From Anianabacter salinae (GTDB taxonomy: Bacteria; Pseudomonadota; Alphaproteobacteria; Rhodobacterales; Rhodobacteraceae), in the NCBI RefSeq assembly GCF_019061145.1, contig NZ_JAHQZS010000003.1:248001-312000 (forward strand): a stretch of DNA of 64,000 nucleotides, read 5' to 3'. Below are positions 8,809 to 19,139 of this stretch, in pieces. The notes under the pieces were generated by a model. That model was not told the DNA's origin. It saw only the letters and a program-made list of their open reading frames with translations, and made no database searches. A program made the translations under genes and the position numbers. Numbering within the stretch: position 1 is the first letter of the stretch; each line of letters starts with the position of its first letter.

Positions 8809-10449
8809 ATGAACATGTCCACTTTGACTGCGGTCGAACAAGCAGGCTTTCCATTGCTCTCGTTGCTTCTTTTGGTTCCTGCGATTGCCACCCTTTTGCT
8901 CTGGTTTGGCGGGTCACCAGTCGGTGCGCGCAAGTTCGCCATTGCCGCTGCCTTGACGCAACTTTTTCTAGCGGTCGTAGTGATGATCGCATTTCGGACC
9001 GACCATGCTGGGCTACAACTTGCCGAGACGGTGGGCTTCTACCGTCTGGGTATTGACGGGCTTAGCATCCTGTTCCTCCCGCTTACCGCGATCCTGACGC
9101 TGTTCTGTCTGCTGGCAACCCGCCCACGGCACTGGGAGGGCATTCAGAGCGACGTGTGCGAGCTGGCCCAGAACTCCGCTCGCACCGGGCCTGAGGTCTC
9201 CAAGTTGACCCGGTCCACACTTCGCGAGACCCGATACTTCGCGGCCCTCATGGCACTGTCTACGATCTTGACCGGGGCCTTTGTCGTCGCCGACATGCGG
9301 TTGTTCTGGCTGTGCTTGTCGGCCGAGGCGTTCCCAGCCTGGTATCTGCTCAGGTATTTTGGGCGGGTAACGGAGACCGGGTCAGGCAATGGCGGGTCTG
9401 CACGAAGCTTTGCAGTTACCATGGTTCTGGCTGCGGGTCTGTCCCTCGTTGGACTGGAACTGCTGGCTGGCTACTTGGGCGGGTCCCACTACGGGCTTAT
9501 GGCGACGTCACCTGTTCCAGCTTCGGTTCAGGGTGGTGCATTCGTATTGCTATCTCTGGCTTTTGCGATCCGTGCGCCGCTGTTTCCGCTGCACGCTTGG
9601 CTGCCGCAGGTTTTGAACGCGGGTCCGGCCATGGGACTGGGTGTCTTCCTAGTCGGCTTGAAAATCGGCACCTACGGTTTCCTCCGCTTCGTCATAGCGC
9701 CGCTGCCGGACGCAACCGCCGAATATGGCTGGATCATCGCGGTCCTCGGCGCAATCGGCGCGGTTTATGGCGGGCTCATGGCTTTGATCCAGACAGATCT
9801 GCGTCGGCTGCTTGGCTATGCCAGCATTGCCCACATGGGGGTTATCGTGATCGGCCTGTTTTCATTTAATGTTTACGGGATTGAGGGTGGGCTGCTGCAG
9901 ATGCTTACCATCGGGATGGCGGTTGCGGGACTGTATGTCTTTGGTTCTTTCATCGCCGAACGTGTCGCATCCCCCGACGTAAGACATCTGGGCGATCTGC
10001 TGTCCAGCGCACCATGGCTCGCAGGAGTGTTCCTGCTGACTGCCATGGCTGCGGTCGGTATGCCGGGGACGTCCGGTTTTAACGGCGAGCACCTTGTTGT
10101 CATCGGGGCCGTCAAGACACATTGGTCGCTGGCCCTGGCTGTTGCGGCGTCCACCGTGTTGACCGCTGCCTATCTGCTACGCTTCTTCATGCGCGCCTTT
10201 ATGGAACCGGCCCGCCCGGGTCAGGACGGCTCGGGATTCAGTGACCTTCGAGGCGGCGAACGCCTGATCGCAGGATCGTTGGCCGCTGTTGTGTTGCTGG
10301 TTGGCCTGAACACGGGCCCTTTCATCGCTCTTGCAAGGCCCACAGTCGAAGCCATTTCGGCGCGGCAACCCATCAGGGAACACTCTGCAGTGACCCAAGT
10401 CTTGCCCAGCGCTTTCCATCAATCCCACAACACCACCGACGCCAACTGA
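8809..10449 (+). CDS. NuoM-like membrane subunit with altered proton-path residues
   Basis: 546 residues, starting 3 bases after the previous stop; its ribosome site GGGAG is inside the end of the upstream gene. It belongs to the NuoM-like family: LGIDGLSILFLPLTA near the N-terminus, FPLHAWLP in TM7, Lys285 in TM8 (GLKIGTYGFLRF), and Glu in TM12 (GTSGFNGEH). The TM7 lysine is replaced by Arg255 (AIRAPLFPLH), and the TM5 glutamate is displaced by about two residues (Glu173, LSAEAFPAW). A soluble insertion of about 50 residues (roughly 105-150) sits between early helices. It has a close relative, the next gene. It may be a structural spacer or a modified channel in the complex; this is inference. 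Confidence 0.8.
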   Translation: MNMSTLTAVEQAGFPLLSLLLLVPAIATLLLWFGGSPVGARKFAIAAALTQLFLAVVVMIAFRTDHAGLQLAETVGFYRLGIDGLSILFLPLTAILTLFCLLATRPRHWEGIQSDVCELAQNSARTGPEVSKLTRSTLRETRYFAALMALSTILTGAFVVADMRLFWLCLSAEAFPAWYLLRYFGRVTETGSGNGGSARSFAVTMVLAAGLSLVGLELLAGYLGGSHYGLMATSPVPASVQGGAFVLLSLAFAIRAPLFPLHAWLPQVLNAGPAMGLGVFLVGLKIGTYGFLRFVIAPLPDATAEYGWIIAVLGAIGAVYGGLMALIQTDLRRLLGYASIAHMGVIVIGLFSFNVYGIEGGLLQMLTIGMAVAGLYVFGSFIAERVASPDVRHLGDLLSSAPWLAGVFLLTAMAAVGMPGTSGFNGEHLVVIGAVKTHWSLALAVAASTVLTAAYLLRFFMRAFMEPARPGQDGSGFSDLRGGERLIAGSLAAVVLLVGLNTGPFIALARPTVEAISARQPIREHSAVTQVLPSAFHQSHNTTDAN

Positions 10450-10461
10450 AGGAGCTGATTG

Positions 10462-12033
10462 ATGCAGGACTTGACCTTTCTGGAGACCCCTGGATTTCCC
10501 ATCCTCTCCTTCATGATCTTTCTGCCCTTGCTGACCGCCATCCTGTCTGCCGTGACGCCAAATCCCCGAACCGCGCGCCTATGGGCGGTCACCGGTGCAT
10601 CACTGTCTGCACTTCTTTCGGTTCTGGCGGTCTTGGTATTCCGGTCCGATTTCTCTGGATATCAGATGCTGGAACGCGTGGCGTGGCTGCCCGGTCTGGG
10701 TGTGGACTATGCAGTTGGCGTGGATGGTATCAGCATTCTTTTTCTGCCGATGACGGCCTTTCTATTCGTGGCGCTGATGCTTTGCTTTCCTAAGGGAGGT
10801 GGGCGATGGGTGAATGTAAATCTGCTGGTCCTCCTGTCGTCGACGCTTGGATGTTTTGCCGCTGCAGATGCGATGTTGTTCTTCGTCTTCTTCGAGGTTG
10901 CCCTTGTTCCGGGGTATTTCCTGATCAAGTTGGGAGGCCGCGCGGATGACCCGGCAGGCGCAGCGCGGCGCTACATGATATTCATGCTGCTCGGGTCGCT
11001 ACCGATCATGGCGGGTCTGGTGCTGGCAGGCGGTTCTGCGGAGGAAACGACCGGCGTCCTTTCCTTCAATATTGATCATCTGGCCGCTGCCGGTCTGCCG
11101 CAGGGCACGGAACTGGTGGTCTTTGCCTTTCTGGTCTTTGGGTTCGGGCTGAAGGCCCCAGCGCTACCTCTGCATCTGTGGCTAGGGTCAAGCGTGGCTT
11201 CGGCACCGGTCTCAATCATGGCTTGGTTGCTTGGCGTGAAACTAGGAACCTATGGGTTTCTGCGGTTCGTTCTGCCGCTCACGCCGGATGCCTCCTTGAG
11301 TTTCGCACCTTGGATCATAGGGTTGGAAGTGGTTGCCGTGGTCTATGCCGGGCTGATCGCGCTTACGCGTTGCGATCTGCGCAGCCTGCTGGTCTTTTCG
11401 TCTATCGGGCATGTGGGGTTGATGACGGCGGCCGTGTTCTCGGGCACCGAGGACGGCTGGCGTGGCGCAATCTTGATGATGCTGAACGCCGGTATTGCAA
11501 CGGCGGCCCTCGCAATATGTGTCGGGTTCATCGAGCGGCGCCTTGGAACATCGGACCTGCGCGCAATGGGTGGTTTGATCGCCAAGGCACCACGGTTGAC
11601 AGCGGTCGTCTTCGTCTCCGGGCTGGCCCTGATCGGGGTTCCAGGCACGAGCGGTTTCGCAGGCGAGATACTGTCATTGAAGGGTGTCTTTGAGGCAGGC
11701 TGGGCTTTCGGCCTGATCGCGGTCACAGGCGTATTGCTGGGGGCTGGGTATTTCTTCACTGCGTATCAGCGCGGCTTTCTGGGTCCTGTTCCCGGACGGG
11801 TTGTCGGTATCGGCGATTTGCGTGGTCCCGAAGCCTTGGTTGGCGCAGGGATGATACTCGCAGTCGTTGTGCTCGGGCTGTTCCCGAGTCTGCCTGAAGG
11901 CATGACCCGCGCCAGTGTCGCGGCGGAGATTCAACGCCAGACCGTGCGTGTCGCAGAGAAGAACGGGAAAACGCCCGAGCTCACCAATGCCGTGGAAATG
12001 GAGCGTGCGAACATGTCGGAGGACGCGTCGTGA
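10462..12033 (+). CDS. NuoM-like proton-translocating membrane subunit (fully conserved channel)
   Basis: About 523 residues. ATG 10462 is preferred over TTG 10459 because AAGGAG ends 7 bases upstream of it. All proton-path residues of NuoM are visible: Glu145 (FFEVALVPGYF), Lys231 (LKAPALPLHLWLG), Lys260 (GVKLGTYGFLRF) and Glu402 (GTSGFAGEI). The N-terminal half resembles the upstream 546-residue protein (VDGISILFLPMTA; KxGTYGFLRF), suggesting a tandem duplication followed by divergence. The C-terminal 50 residues are polar. It lies between two other antiporter-like genes and is probably one of the active proton channels of the DAB-like complex. Confidence 0.83.
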   Translation: MQDLTFLETPGFPILSFMIFLPLLTAILSAVTPNPRTARLWAVTGASLSALLSVLAVLVFRSDFSGYQMLERVAWLPGLGVDYAVGVDGISILFLPMTAFLFVALMLCFPKGGGRWVNVNLLVLLSSTLGCFAAADAMLFFVFFEVALVPGYFLIKLGGRADDPAGAARRYMIFMLLGSLPIMAGLVLAGGSAEETTGVLSFNIDHLAAAGLPQGTELVVFAFLVFGFGLKAPALPLHLWLGSSVASAPVSIMAWLLGVKLGTYGFLRFVLPLTPDASLSFAPWIIGLEVVAVVYAGLIALTRCDLRSLLVFSSIGHVGLMTAAVFSGTEDGWRGAILMMLNAGIATAALAICVGFIERRLGTSDLRAMGGLIAKAPRLTAVVFVSGLALIGVPGTSGFAGEILSLKGVFEAGWAFGLIAVTGVLLGAGYFFTAYQRGFLGPVPGRVVGIGDLRGPEALVGAGMILAVVVLGLFPSLPEGMTRASVAAEIQRQTVRVAEKNGKTPELTNAVEMERANMSEDAS

Positions 12034-12102
12034 ACAGTTCTTCTTCGCGTTCAACGCGCCCAGACATCGCCCAATCCTTCCCTTGCAACGGAGAGCATTG
12101 AC

Positions 12103-13611
12103 ATGAGTGCCGTTTCCCTAGCCCCGATTCTCGCTATCTTCTCCTCTCTTGCCGGGCTGGTCGGCGTAGGAGCTTTCCACGCCTCAGTGCGAATGCGCAA
12201 TACGGCGGTTCTTGTTGCGGCGGTATGTCAGACGCTGGTGTTACTCTACATGGTTCCCGCCGTTCTGGACGGTCAGGTTTTGACTTTGGAGATCTCGACG
12301 CTGCTGCCCGGCGCTGGCCTTGCGTTTCGGGTTGATGGACTTGGTCTCACCTTCGCCCTGATCGCGTCGATACTGTGGCTGGTGACGGCAATTTATTCTT
12401 TCGGTTACCTCGATATTCTGAAGTCGGGCAACCAAAGCCGGTTCCAGGCGCTTTTTGCTTTGACCATCACTTTCACCGTCGGCGTGGCCTTTGCCGCAAA
12501 CCTTGTCTCGCTCTATCTGTTTTACGAGGCAATGACGGTCGCAACCTATTTTCTTGTCACGCATGATGACACGGACGAGGCACATGCCGGAGGGCGGCGC
12601 TACTTAGCTTATCATCTGGGTACGTCCATTGCGTTCCTTCTGCCGGCGATCGGGTTGACTTGGCATCTTGCCGGGTCGCTCAGCTTTGTGCAGGGCGGGC
12701 TGTTCGCAGATTTGGACACCGAGACCCATCGCGGGATGCTGACCCTTGCTTTTGTTCTGTTCCTGGCAGGCAGCGCGAAAGTCGCAATCATGCCGTTGCA
12801 CGGATGGTTGCCCGGGGCGATGGTGGCGCCTGTTCCGGTGTCGGCACTCTTGCATGCGGTGGCGGTGGTGAACGCAGGGGCGTACGGTGTACTACGCATA
12901 CTCAGTGATGTCTTCGGCGCACCGGTGCTGACTAGCCTGGGGCTGGACCAGATTGGAATTTGGTTGGCCTCTTTCACGGTCGTTGCGGCGTCGCTTTATG
13001 CGTTAAGGCTGGATAATCTAAAGGCCCTGCTTGCGTTTTCGACCATCGGCCAACTGGCCTATATTGTACTGGGTGCGTCTCTTGCGAACCCAGATGGGGC
13101 GATGGGCGGGATGTTGCACATCCTCAATCACGGTTTGTCGAAGATCACGCTATTCCTCTGCGCTGGGGCAATCTACGTCGCGACCCACAAGAAATACGTG
13201 TCTGAGATGGCTGGACTGGCTCGGGAGATGCCGCTGACGGTACTGGCCTTCGCGATCGGCGCGTTCAGCATGATCGGACTGCCGTTGACGGCCGGCTTCA
13301 TTTCCAAATGGTATCTCTTTGCCGGGGCGCAGGATGCCGGAAGCATGGTCGCCCTAGCGGCGTTGATCTTGTCCAGCATGCTGTCTGCTGCCTACTACCT
13401 GAGAGCGCTTGCGATTTTCATGGGGTGGACTGGAGAGCGGAGTGCTAGGCTGTCGCGGCTTCCGCCTGTTCGCCTCGGTACGGAAGTGGATGGGCGAATG
13501 CTGTGGCCATTGGTTGTCTGTGCCATCATGACATTACTGGTTGGAGTATTTCCGGATCTGTTTGCCTTGCCCTTGCTTGTCCCTGTTGTTGAAGCCTCTT
13601 TCATGCGCTGA
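12103..13611 (+). CDS. MrpD/NuoN/HyfB-like proton-translocating membrane subunit
   Basis: 502 residues. GGAGAG lies about 8 bases upstream of ATG 12103; a 69-base gap separates it from the previous gene. It has Glu142 (FYEAMTVATYF), Lys226 (SAKVAIMPLHGWLP), His251 (SALLHAVAVVNAG), Lys347 (NHGLSKITLFL) and a TM12 lysine, Lys402 (TAGFISKWYLF). This Lys-type TM12 and the His-containing TM8 are features of the MrpA/MrpD/NuoL branch, not NuoM. It therefore adds a different channel type to the cluster. No MrpB, C, E, F or G genes are present, so it is not a sodium/proton Mrp antiporter operon. It is the last structural gene before the two-component genes. Confidence 0.84.
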   Translation: MSAVSLAPILAIFSSLAGLVGVGAFHASVRMRNTAVLVAAVCQTLVLLYMVPAVLDGQVLTLEISTLLPGAGLAFRVDGLGLTFALIASILWLVTAIYSFGYLDILKSGNQSRFQALFALTITFTVGVAFAANLVSLYLFYEAMTVATYFLVTHDDTDEAHAGGRRYLAYHLGTSIAFLLPAIGLTWHLAGSLSFVQGGLFADLDTETHRGMLTLAFVLFLAGSAKVAIMPLHGWLPGAMVAPVPVSALLHAVAVVNAGAYGVLRILSDVFGAPVLTSLGLDQIGIWLASFTVVAASLYALRLDNLKALLAFSTIGQLAYIVLGASLANPDGAMGGMLHILNHGLSKITLFLCAGAIYVATHKKYVSEMAGLAREMPLTVLAFAIGAFSMIGLPLTAGFISKWYLFAGAQDAGSMVALAALILSSMLSAAYYLRALAIFMGWTGERSARLSRLPPVRLGTEVDGRMLWPLVVCAIMTLLVGVFPDLFALPLLVPVVEASFMR

Positions 13612-13656
13612 TCAGCTTTTCGTTGACGTACCCCCTCTGAAGGTGAGTGTTGTGGC

Positions 13657-14358
13657 ATGCGCATTCTGATCGTTGAGGATAATGAAGACATCGCGGGTAA
13701 TCTTTATGATTACCTGGAAGGTGCGGGCAACGAGGTTGAGTGGGTGCAGGATGGCTATGCAGCGCTTGGAATGCTGGCTGCTGAGGAGTTCGACGCCGTT
13801 GTCCTTGATCTACTTCTTCCCCGGCTTTCGGGTATGGATGTGTGTCGAGTGCTGCGGAAGGATCGGCATGTCGATGTGCCGATCCTCATGTTGACTGCGC
13901 TAGATTCTGTAAAGGACAAGGTCCAAGGGTTCGAAGCCGGAGCGGACGACTATCTTGCAAAGCCATTTGCCATGGAAGAAGTGCTGGCGCGTCTGAAGGC
14001 TTTGGTAAACAGACGCGGTGGAGCGGTGGTTCTGCAGCCGCTGGCTGCAGGCCCAATAAGCTATGATCCCCTTTCCCAGACGGTCTGGTTGCAAGGCAGC
14101 GAAGTGGTCTTGCAACCCAAAAGTCTTCAGATCCTGCTGGCTTTTCTCAAACAGCCGCAGAGAACTTTCGGTCGTGCCGAGATTGAACGGATCGTCTGGG
14201 GCAATGATGAAATGCGGTCCGAGGCAGTGCGTGCCCATATGTCGACCCTGCGACGAGCCTTGCACTCGGACAGCCTGCCGGTCGCAATTCAAACGCTTCA
14301 TGGCATAGGCTACCGGCTGTCGCCCGAGTTTTTGGACGCCGGTAGCGCTGTTCCCTGA
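13657..14358 (+). CDS. OmpR/PhoB-family response regulator
   Basis: 233 residues. The receiver domain (1-120) has the acidic pair near residues 7-8, phospho-acceptor Asp51 (VVLDLLLP), Thr80 and Lys102 (DYLAKPF). The C-terminal part (about 130-225) is a winged-helix DNA-binding domain (RTFGRAEIERIVWG; HGIGYRL). The stop overlaps the kinase start by one base (TGATG), so the pair is translationally coupled. It follows the last membrane gene by 45 bases and probably controls this cluster, perhaps in response to CO2, bicarbonate or pH. That signal is a guess from context. Confidence 0.93.
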   Translation: MRILIVEDNEDIAGNLYDYLEGAGNEVEWVQDGYAALGMLAAEEFDAVVLDLLLPRLSGMDVCRVLRKDRHVDVPILMLTALDSVKDKVQGFEAGADDYLAKPFAMEEVLARLKALVNRRGGAVVLQPLAAGPISYDPLSQTVWLQGSEVVLQPKSLQILLAFLKQPQRTFGRAEIERIVWGNDEMRSEAVRAHMSTLRRALHSDSLPVAIQTLHGIGYRLSPEFLDAGSAVP

Positions 14359-15629
14359 TGTTTGTCAAAGCAACCTCGATCCCGAAACTCCAGCTGGCGA
14401 CCCAGCTGACAATTTTCGTTGTCTTCGCGGTTCTCGTCTCGGTTATTGCGGCTTATCTCGTCACCCTGCAGGCCGAACGTTCCTTCGAGTTCCGAAAAGC
14501 TGAGGCACGAGCCAATACGTTGGCGCCCGCTCTGACGAGCGGCGGGATCGATACAATCCTGGGAGTGGCTTGGGTTCTGCCACGACGCGACCCTTTGGCC
14601 GAAGTCCCACCACCCGATATCGCGGCCTTACCTGTCGGTCACCACCTTTTGCAACGCCCTGAAGGCACTATTCACGCAGTCGTAAGGCCGATGACAGAGG
14701 GAAGGCGAAGTATCGTATTGTATGCTTCGGCACCGCATTTGGAACAGCGCGCTACCTTGTTGCGCCTGCTTGGAGGAACCGCGTTGGTCCTCGTGGCGGC
14801 GACCGTGGCGCTTGCTCCTTGGTGGGCCGGATTTCTATTGCGCTATGATCCCATGGTGCGGCGACGGATTGGGAGACAAATGTCGCATGCCGCGCGCGAA
14901 GCGTTCCAGTCGCAAGGTGCCAGTACCTCTACCTTGGCGCTGACATATACTGAATATGTGCGCTTGCTCTACGATCCCGATGAGCGCTCGAGAGAGTTCA
15001 TCGCGAACGTAGCACATGAACTACGCACGCCGATCACGGTTGTTCGGTCGGGTTGTGAAGTAATCGTCGGCAACCCCAATCTTGAGGTGCGAAACGAACG
15101 TCGCTTGATAAGAATGATTGCTGCCCTTGATCACATGAGCGAAACCATTGAAAGTTTCGTGTTGCTGGCGCGTGATGGAGATTATGGCATCAGGTCCCGC
15201 GTAGAGATTGCAAAGTTATTTGCGGAAGTCATTTCGTTGCACGCCGCGGAGGCTGAAGCGCGGGAGGTTTTCATCGTATTGGGGCACTGTGATCCGACTC
15301 CAGTTGAGGTGCCACGTGAAGCATTGGCAACGGTTGTGTCGAACCTGCTGCGCAATGCCATACGTCACGGTGCCCGAGGTGGGCAGATTGACCTGACGTT
15401 CCGACAGGGTGAATTGCGCGTAGGCAACAATGGCGCCGGCATTTCGCAAGAAGAGAAGGAGAAGATTTTCCGCCCCTTCTACCGTGCCAGAAATGCGGCC
15501 GAGGAAGGCTCGTTCGGGTTGGGTCTTGGTCTGGCGATCGTCAAACGTATTTGCGAAGCCTGCAACTGGAATATCGACGTGCAAAGCCCAGAAGCAAACA
15601 GGACTGTCTTCTCGATCCGGATTCTTTGA
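14358..15629 (+). CDS. Membrane sensor histidine kinase
   Basis: 423 residues. Two transmembrane segments (about 15-38 and 136-160) enclose a periplasmic sensor region of about 100 residues. The dimerisation/phospho-acceptor H-box has His220 (NVAHELRTPITVV). N-box (SNLLRNAIRHG) and G-box (GLGLGLAIVKRI) ATPase motifs are present. No HAMP domain is obvious. It partners the regulator encoded immediately upstream with a one-base overlap. The ligand cannot be told from sequence. It ends the lower-GC block: the base composition rises after its stop. Confidence 0.93.
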   Translation: MFVKATSIPKLQLATQLTIFVVFAVLVSVIAAYLVTLQAERSFEFRKAEARANTLAPALTSGGIDTILGVAWVLPRRDPLAEVPPPDIAALPVGHHLLQRPEGTIHAVVRPMTEGRRSIVLYASAPHLEQRATLLRLLGGTALVLVAATVALAPWWAGFLLRYDPMVRRRIGRQMSHAAREAFQSQGASTSTLALTYTEYVRLLYDPDERSREFIANVAHELRTPITVVRSGCEVIVGNPNLEVRNERRLIRMIAALDHMSETIESFVLLARDGDYGIRSRVEIAKLFAEVISLHAAEAEAREVFIVLGHCDPTPVEVPREALATVVSNLLRNAIRHGARGGQIDLTFRQGELRVGNNGAGISQEEKEKIFRPFYRARNAAEEGSFGLGLGLAIVKRICEACNWNIDVQSPEANRTVFSIRIL

Positions 15630-15811
15630 ATTCCGGTGAATTGGTCATCCCCCCATTTCTGCAGGGGTGTGGTCGGGGCGGGCAGGATCGGCTACACCGC
15701 GCCCGTCACCAGCGGGAAACGAGATGACAGAGCGTGTTCTGACACCCATCGCCAGTGCCCGTCGCGGGCCTGTCTTGCGTCGTGGCTGGACCAGGCTCAT
15801 CGGTGCCGCCG

Positions 15812-16696
15812 ATGGCTAGGCTGGACTGGATCGGCGTCTGGTGCTGCGAGGGTGCGCTTGGGGTCTGGCTGATGGCGGCGGACGGCTCGGTGCTGGATCG
15901 GCATGTCCTGCAGGAAGCCGCGCAGCCGGTGACACCTGACGATGTCGCGGCGCGTCTTCTGCCTCTTGTTGCGGGCATGTCTCTGGCGGACCGGATCGAT
16001 CCCGTGCCGGTGATCGCCTGCGGACTGGAAGGCGCTGCGCCGTTGCGCACGGTGCCCTGCGCTGCGCCGGGGATCGCTGAGGCTGCGCGCGTGCCGACAC
16101 CCGATCCGCGCCTCGACCTGCGCGTTCTGCCGGGACTTGCGCAGCGGCAGCCGCGGGCGGTGATGCGCGGCGGCGAGACGGTCATCGCGGGGCTTTTCGC
16201 CGTAGCGCCGGGGTTCGACGGCGTGCTGTGCCTGTGCGGCGCGGCCTCGACGGTCTGGGCCCGGCTGAGCGCGGGCGAGGTGGTGAGTTTTGCCACGTTC
16301 ATGACCGGCGAGATGCTGGAGATGCTTGGCACGGACATGAACCAGCAGAACGACGACCGGGACGCCTTCACGGCGGCGCTTGCCGAGGCGATGTCGCGTC
16401 CCGCCGGTCTGGCGTCGATGCTGAGCGCGGTGCGGGCAGAGGCCGACCTCGATGCGCTTGCCCCAGCGGCGGTTCAGGCGCGGATTTCGGGGGCCTTGAT
16501 CGGGGCGGAACTGGCGGCCGCGCGGCCGTATTGGCTGGGTCAGACGGTCGTTGTTGCGGGCGAGGGCGCGTTGGCAGAGGCTTACGGCGCCGCGCTGGCA
16601 GATCAGGGCGCCGCGCCGCGCAGCGCGCGCAGTCAAGACCTTGCACTTGCAGGTCTGACTGCGGCTCGCCGCCAGCTTGCATCGCCCGAGGTCTGA
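15812..16696 (+). CDS. Degenerate 2-dehydro-3-deoxygalactonokinase (DgoK) paralogue, kinase motifs lost
   Basis: 294 residues from ATG 15812; in-frame codons further upstream look non-conserved and no strong ribosome site is seen. It aligns by eye with the intact DgoK encoded at 32687-33610: IGVWCCEGALGVWLM against IGIDWGTSSLRAYLI, VLDRH against VIDRM, and FATFMTGEMLEML against HATHMTGEVFAVL. The phosphate-binding and catalytic motif GIDWGTS has become GVWCCEG, and the second motif PGTHSKW is CGAASTVW. Sugar-acid kinase activity is therefore unlikely unless it has been repurposed. It sits alone between the DAB-like block and katG. The reading frame is intact and its codon use is typical of the high-GC part. 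Confidence 0.7.
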   Translation: MARLDWIGVWCCEGALGVWLMAADGSVLDRHVLQEAAQPVTPDDVAARLLPLVAGMSLADRIDPVPVIACGLEGAAPLRTVPCAAPGIAEAARVPTPDPRLDLRVLPGLAQRQPRAVMRGGETVIAGLFAVAPGFDGVLCLCGAASTVWARLSAGEVVSFATFMTGEMLEMLGTDMNQQNDDRDAFTAALAEAMSRPAGLASMLSAVRAEADLDALAPAAVQARISGALIGAELAAARPYWLGQTVVVAGEGALAEAYGAALADQGAAPRSARSQDLALAGLTAARRQLASPEV

Positions 16697-16742
16697 CCGC
16701 GGCCCAAGTGTCCGATGTCATCGTGATAAGTATTTCAAATCA

Positions 16743-16758
16743 CAATTATCAATAATTG
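16743..16758. promoter_or_regulatory. Palindrome in the AT-rich katG promoter region
   Basis: CAATTATCAATAATTG is a perfect dyad (7-bp arms, 2-base centre) inside an AT-rich island (about 16715-16790) in otherwise GC-rich DNA, about 140 bases before katG. It is probably an operator or promoter element. It does not clearly match the four-part OxyR consensus, so the regulator is unknown. Confidence 0.4.
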
Positions 16759-16777
16759 CAACTTAAACAAATTCTAA

Positions 16778-19099
<2,322 letters not shown>

Positions 19100-19106
19100 T
19101 CCACTT

Positions 19107-19132
19107 CCCCGGCGGCAGCGATGCCGCCGGGG
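19107..19132. terminator. Bidirectional terminator between convergent katG and soxT
   Basis: Perfect 11-bp stem CCCCGGCGGCA / TGCCGCCGGGG with a 4-base GCGA loop, located between the stop of katG (19099) and the stop of the convergent soxT (19140). Confidence 0.75.
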
Positions 19133-19139
19133 ACACCGA

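Noticed and set aside
1451-13611. A respiratory complex I or Mrp antiporter operon
   Set aside because: NuoL/M/N-like genes are present, but no NuoA-K other than these, no NuoE/F/G and no MrpB/C/E/F/G. DabA sits among them, so a DAB-like system fits better.
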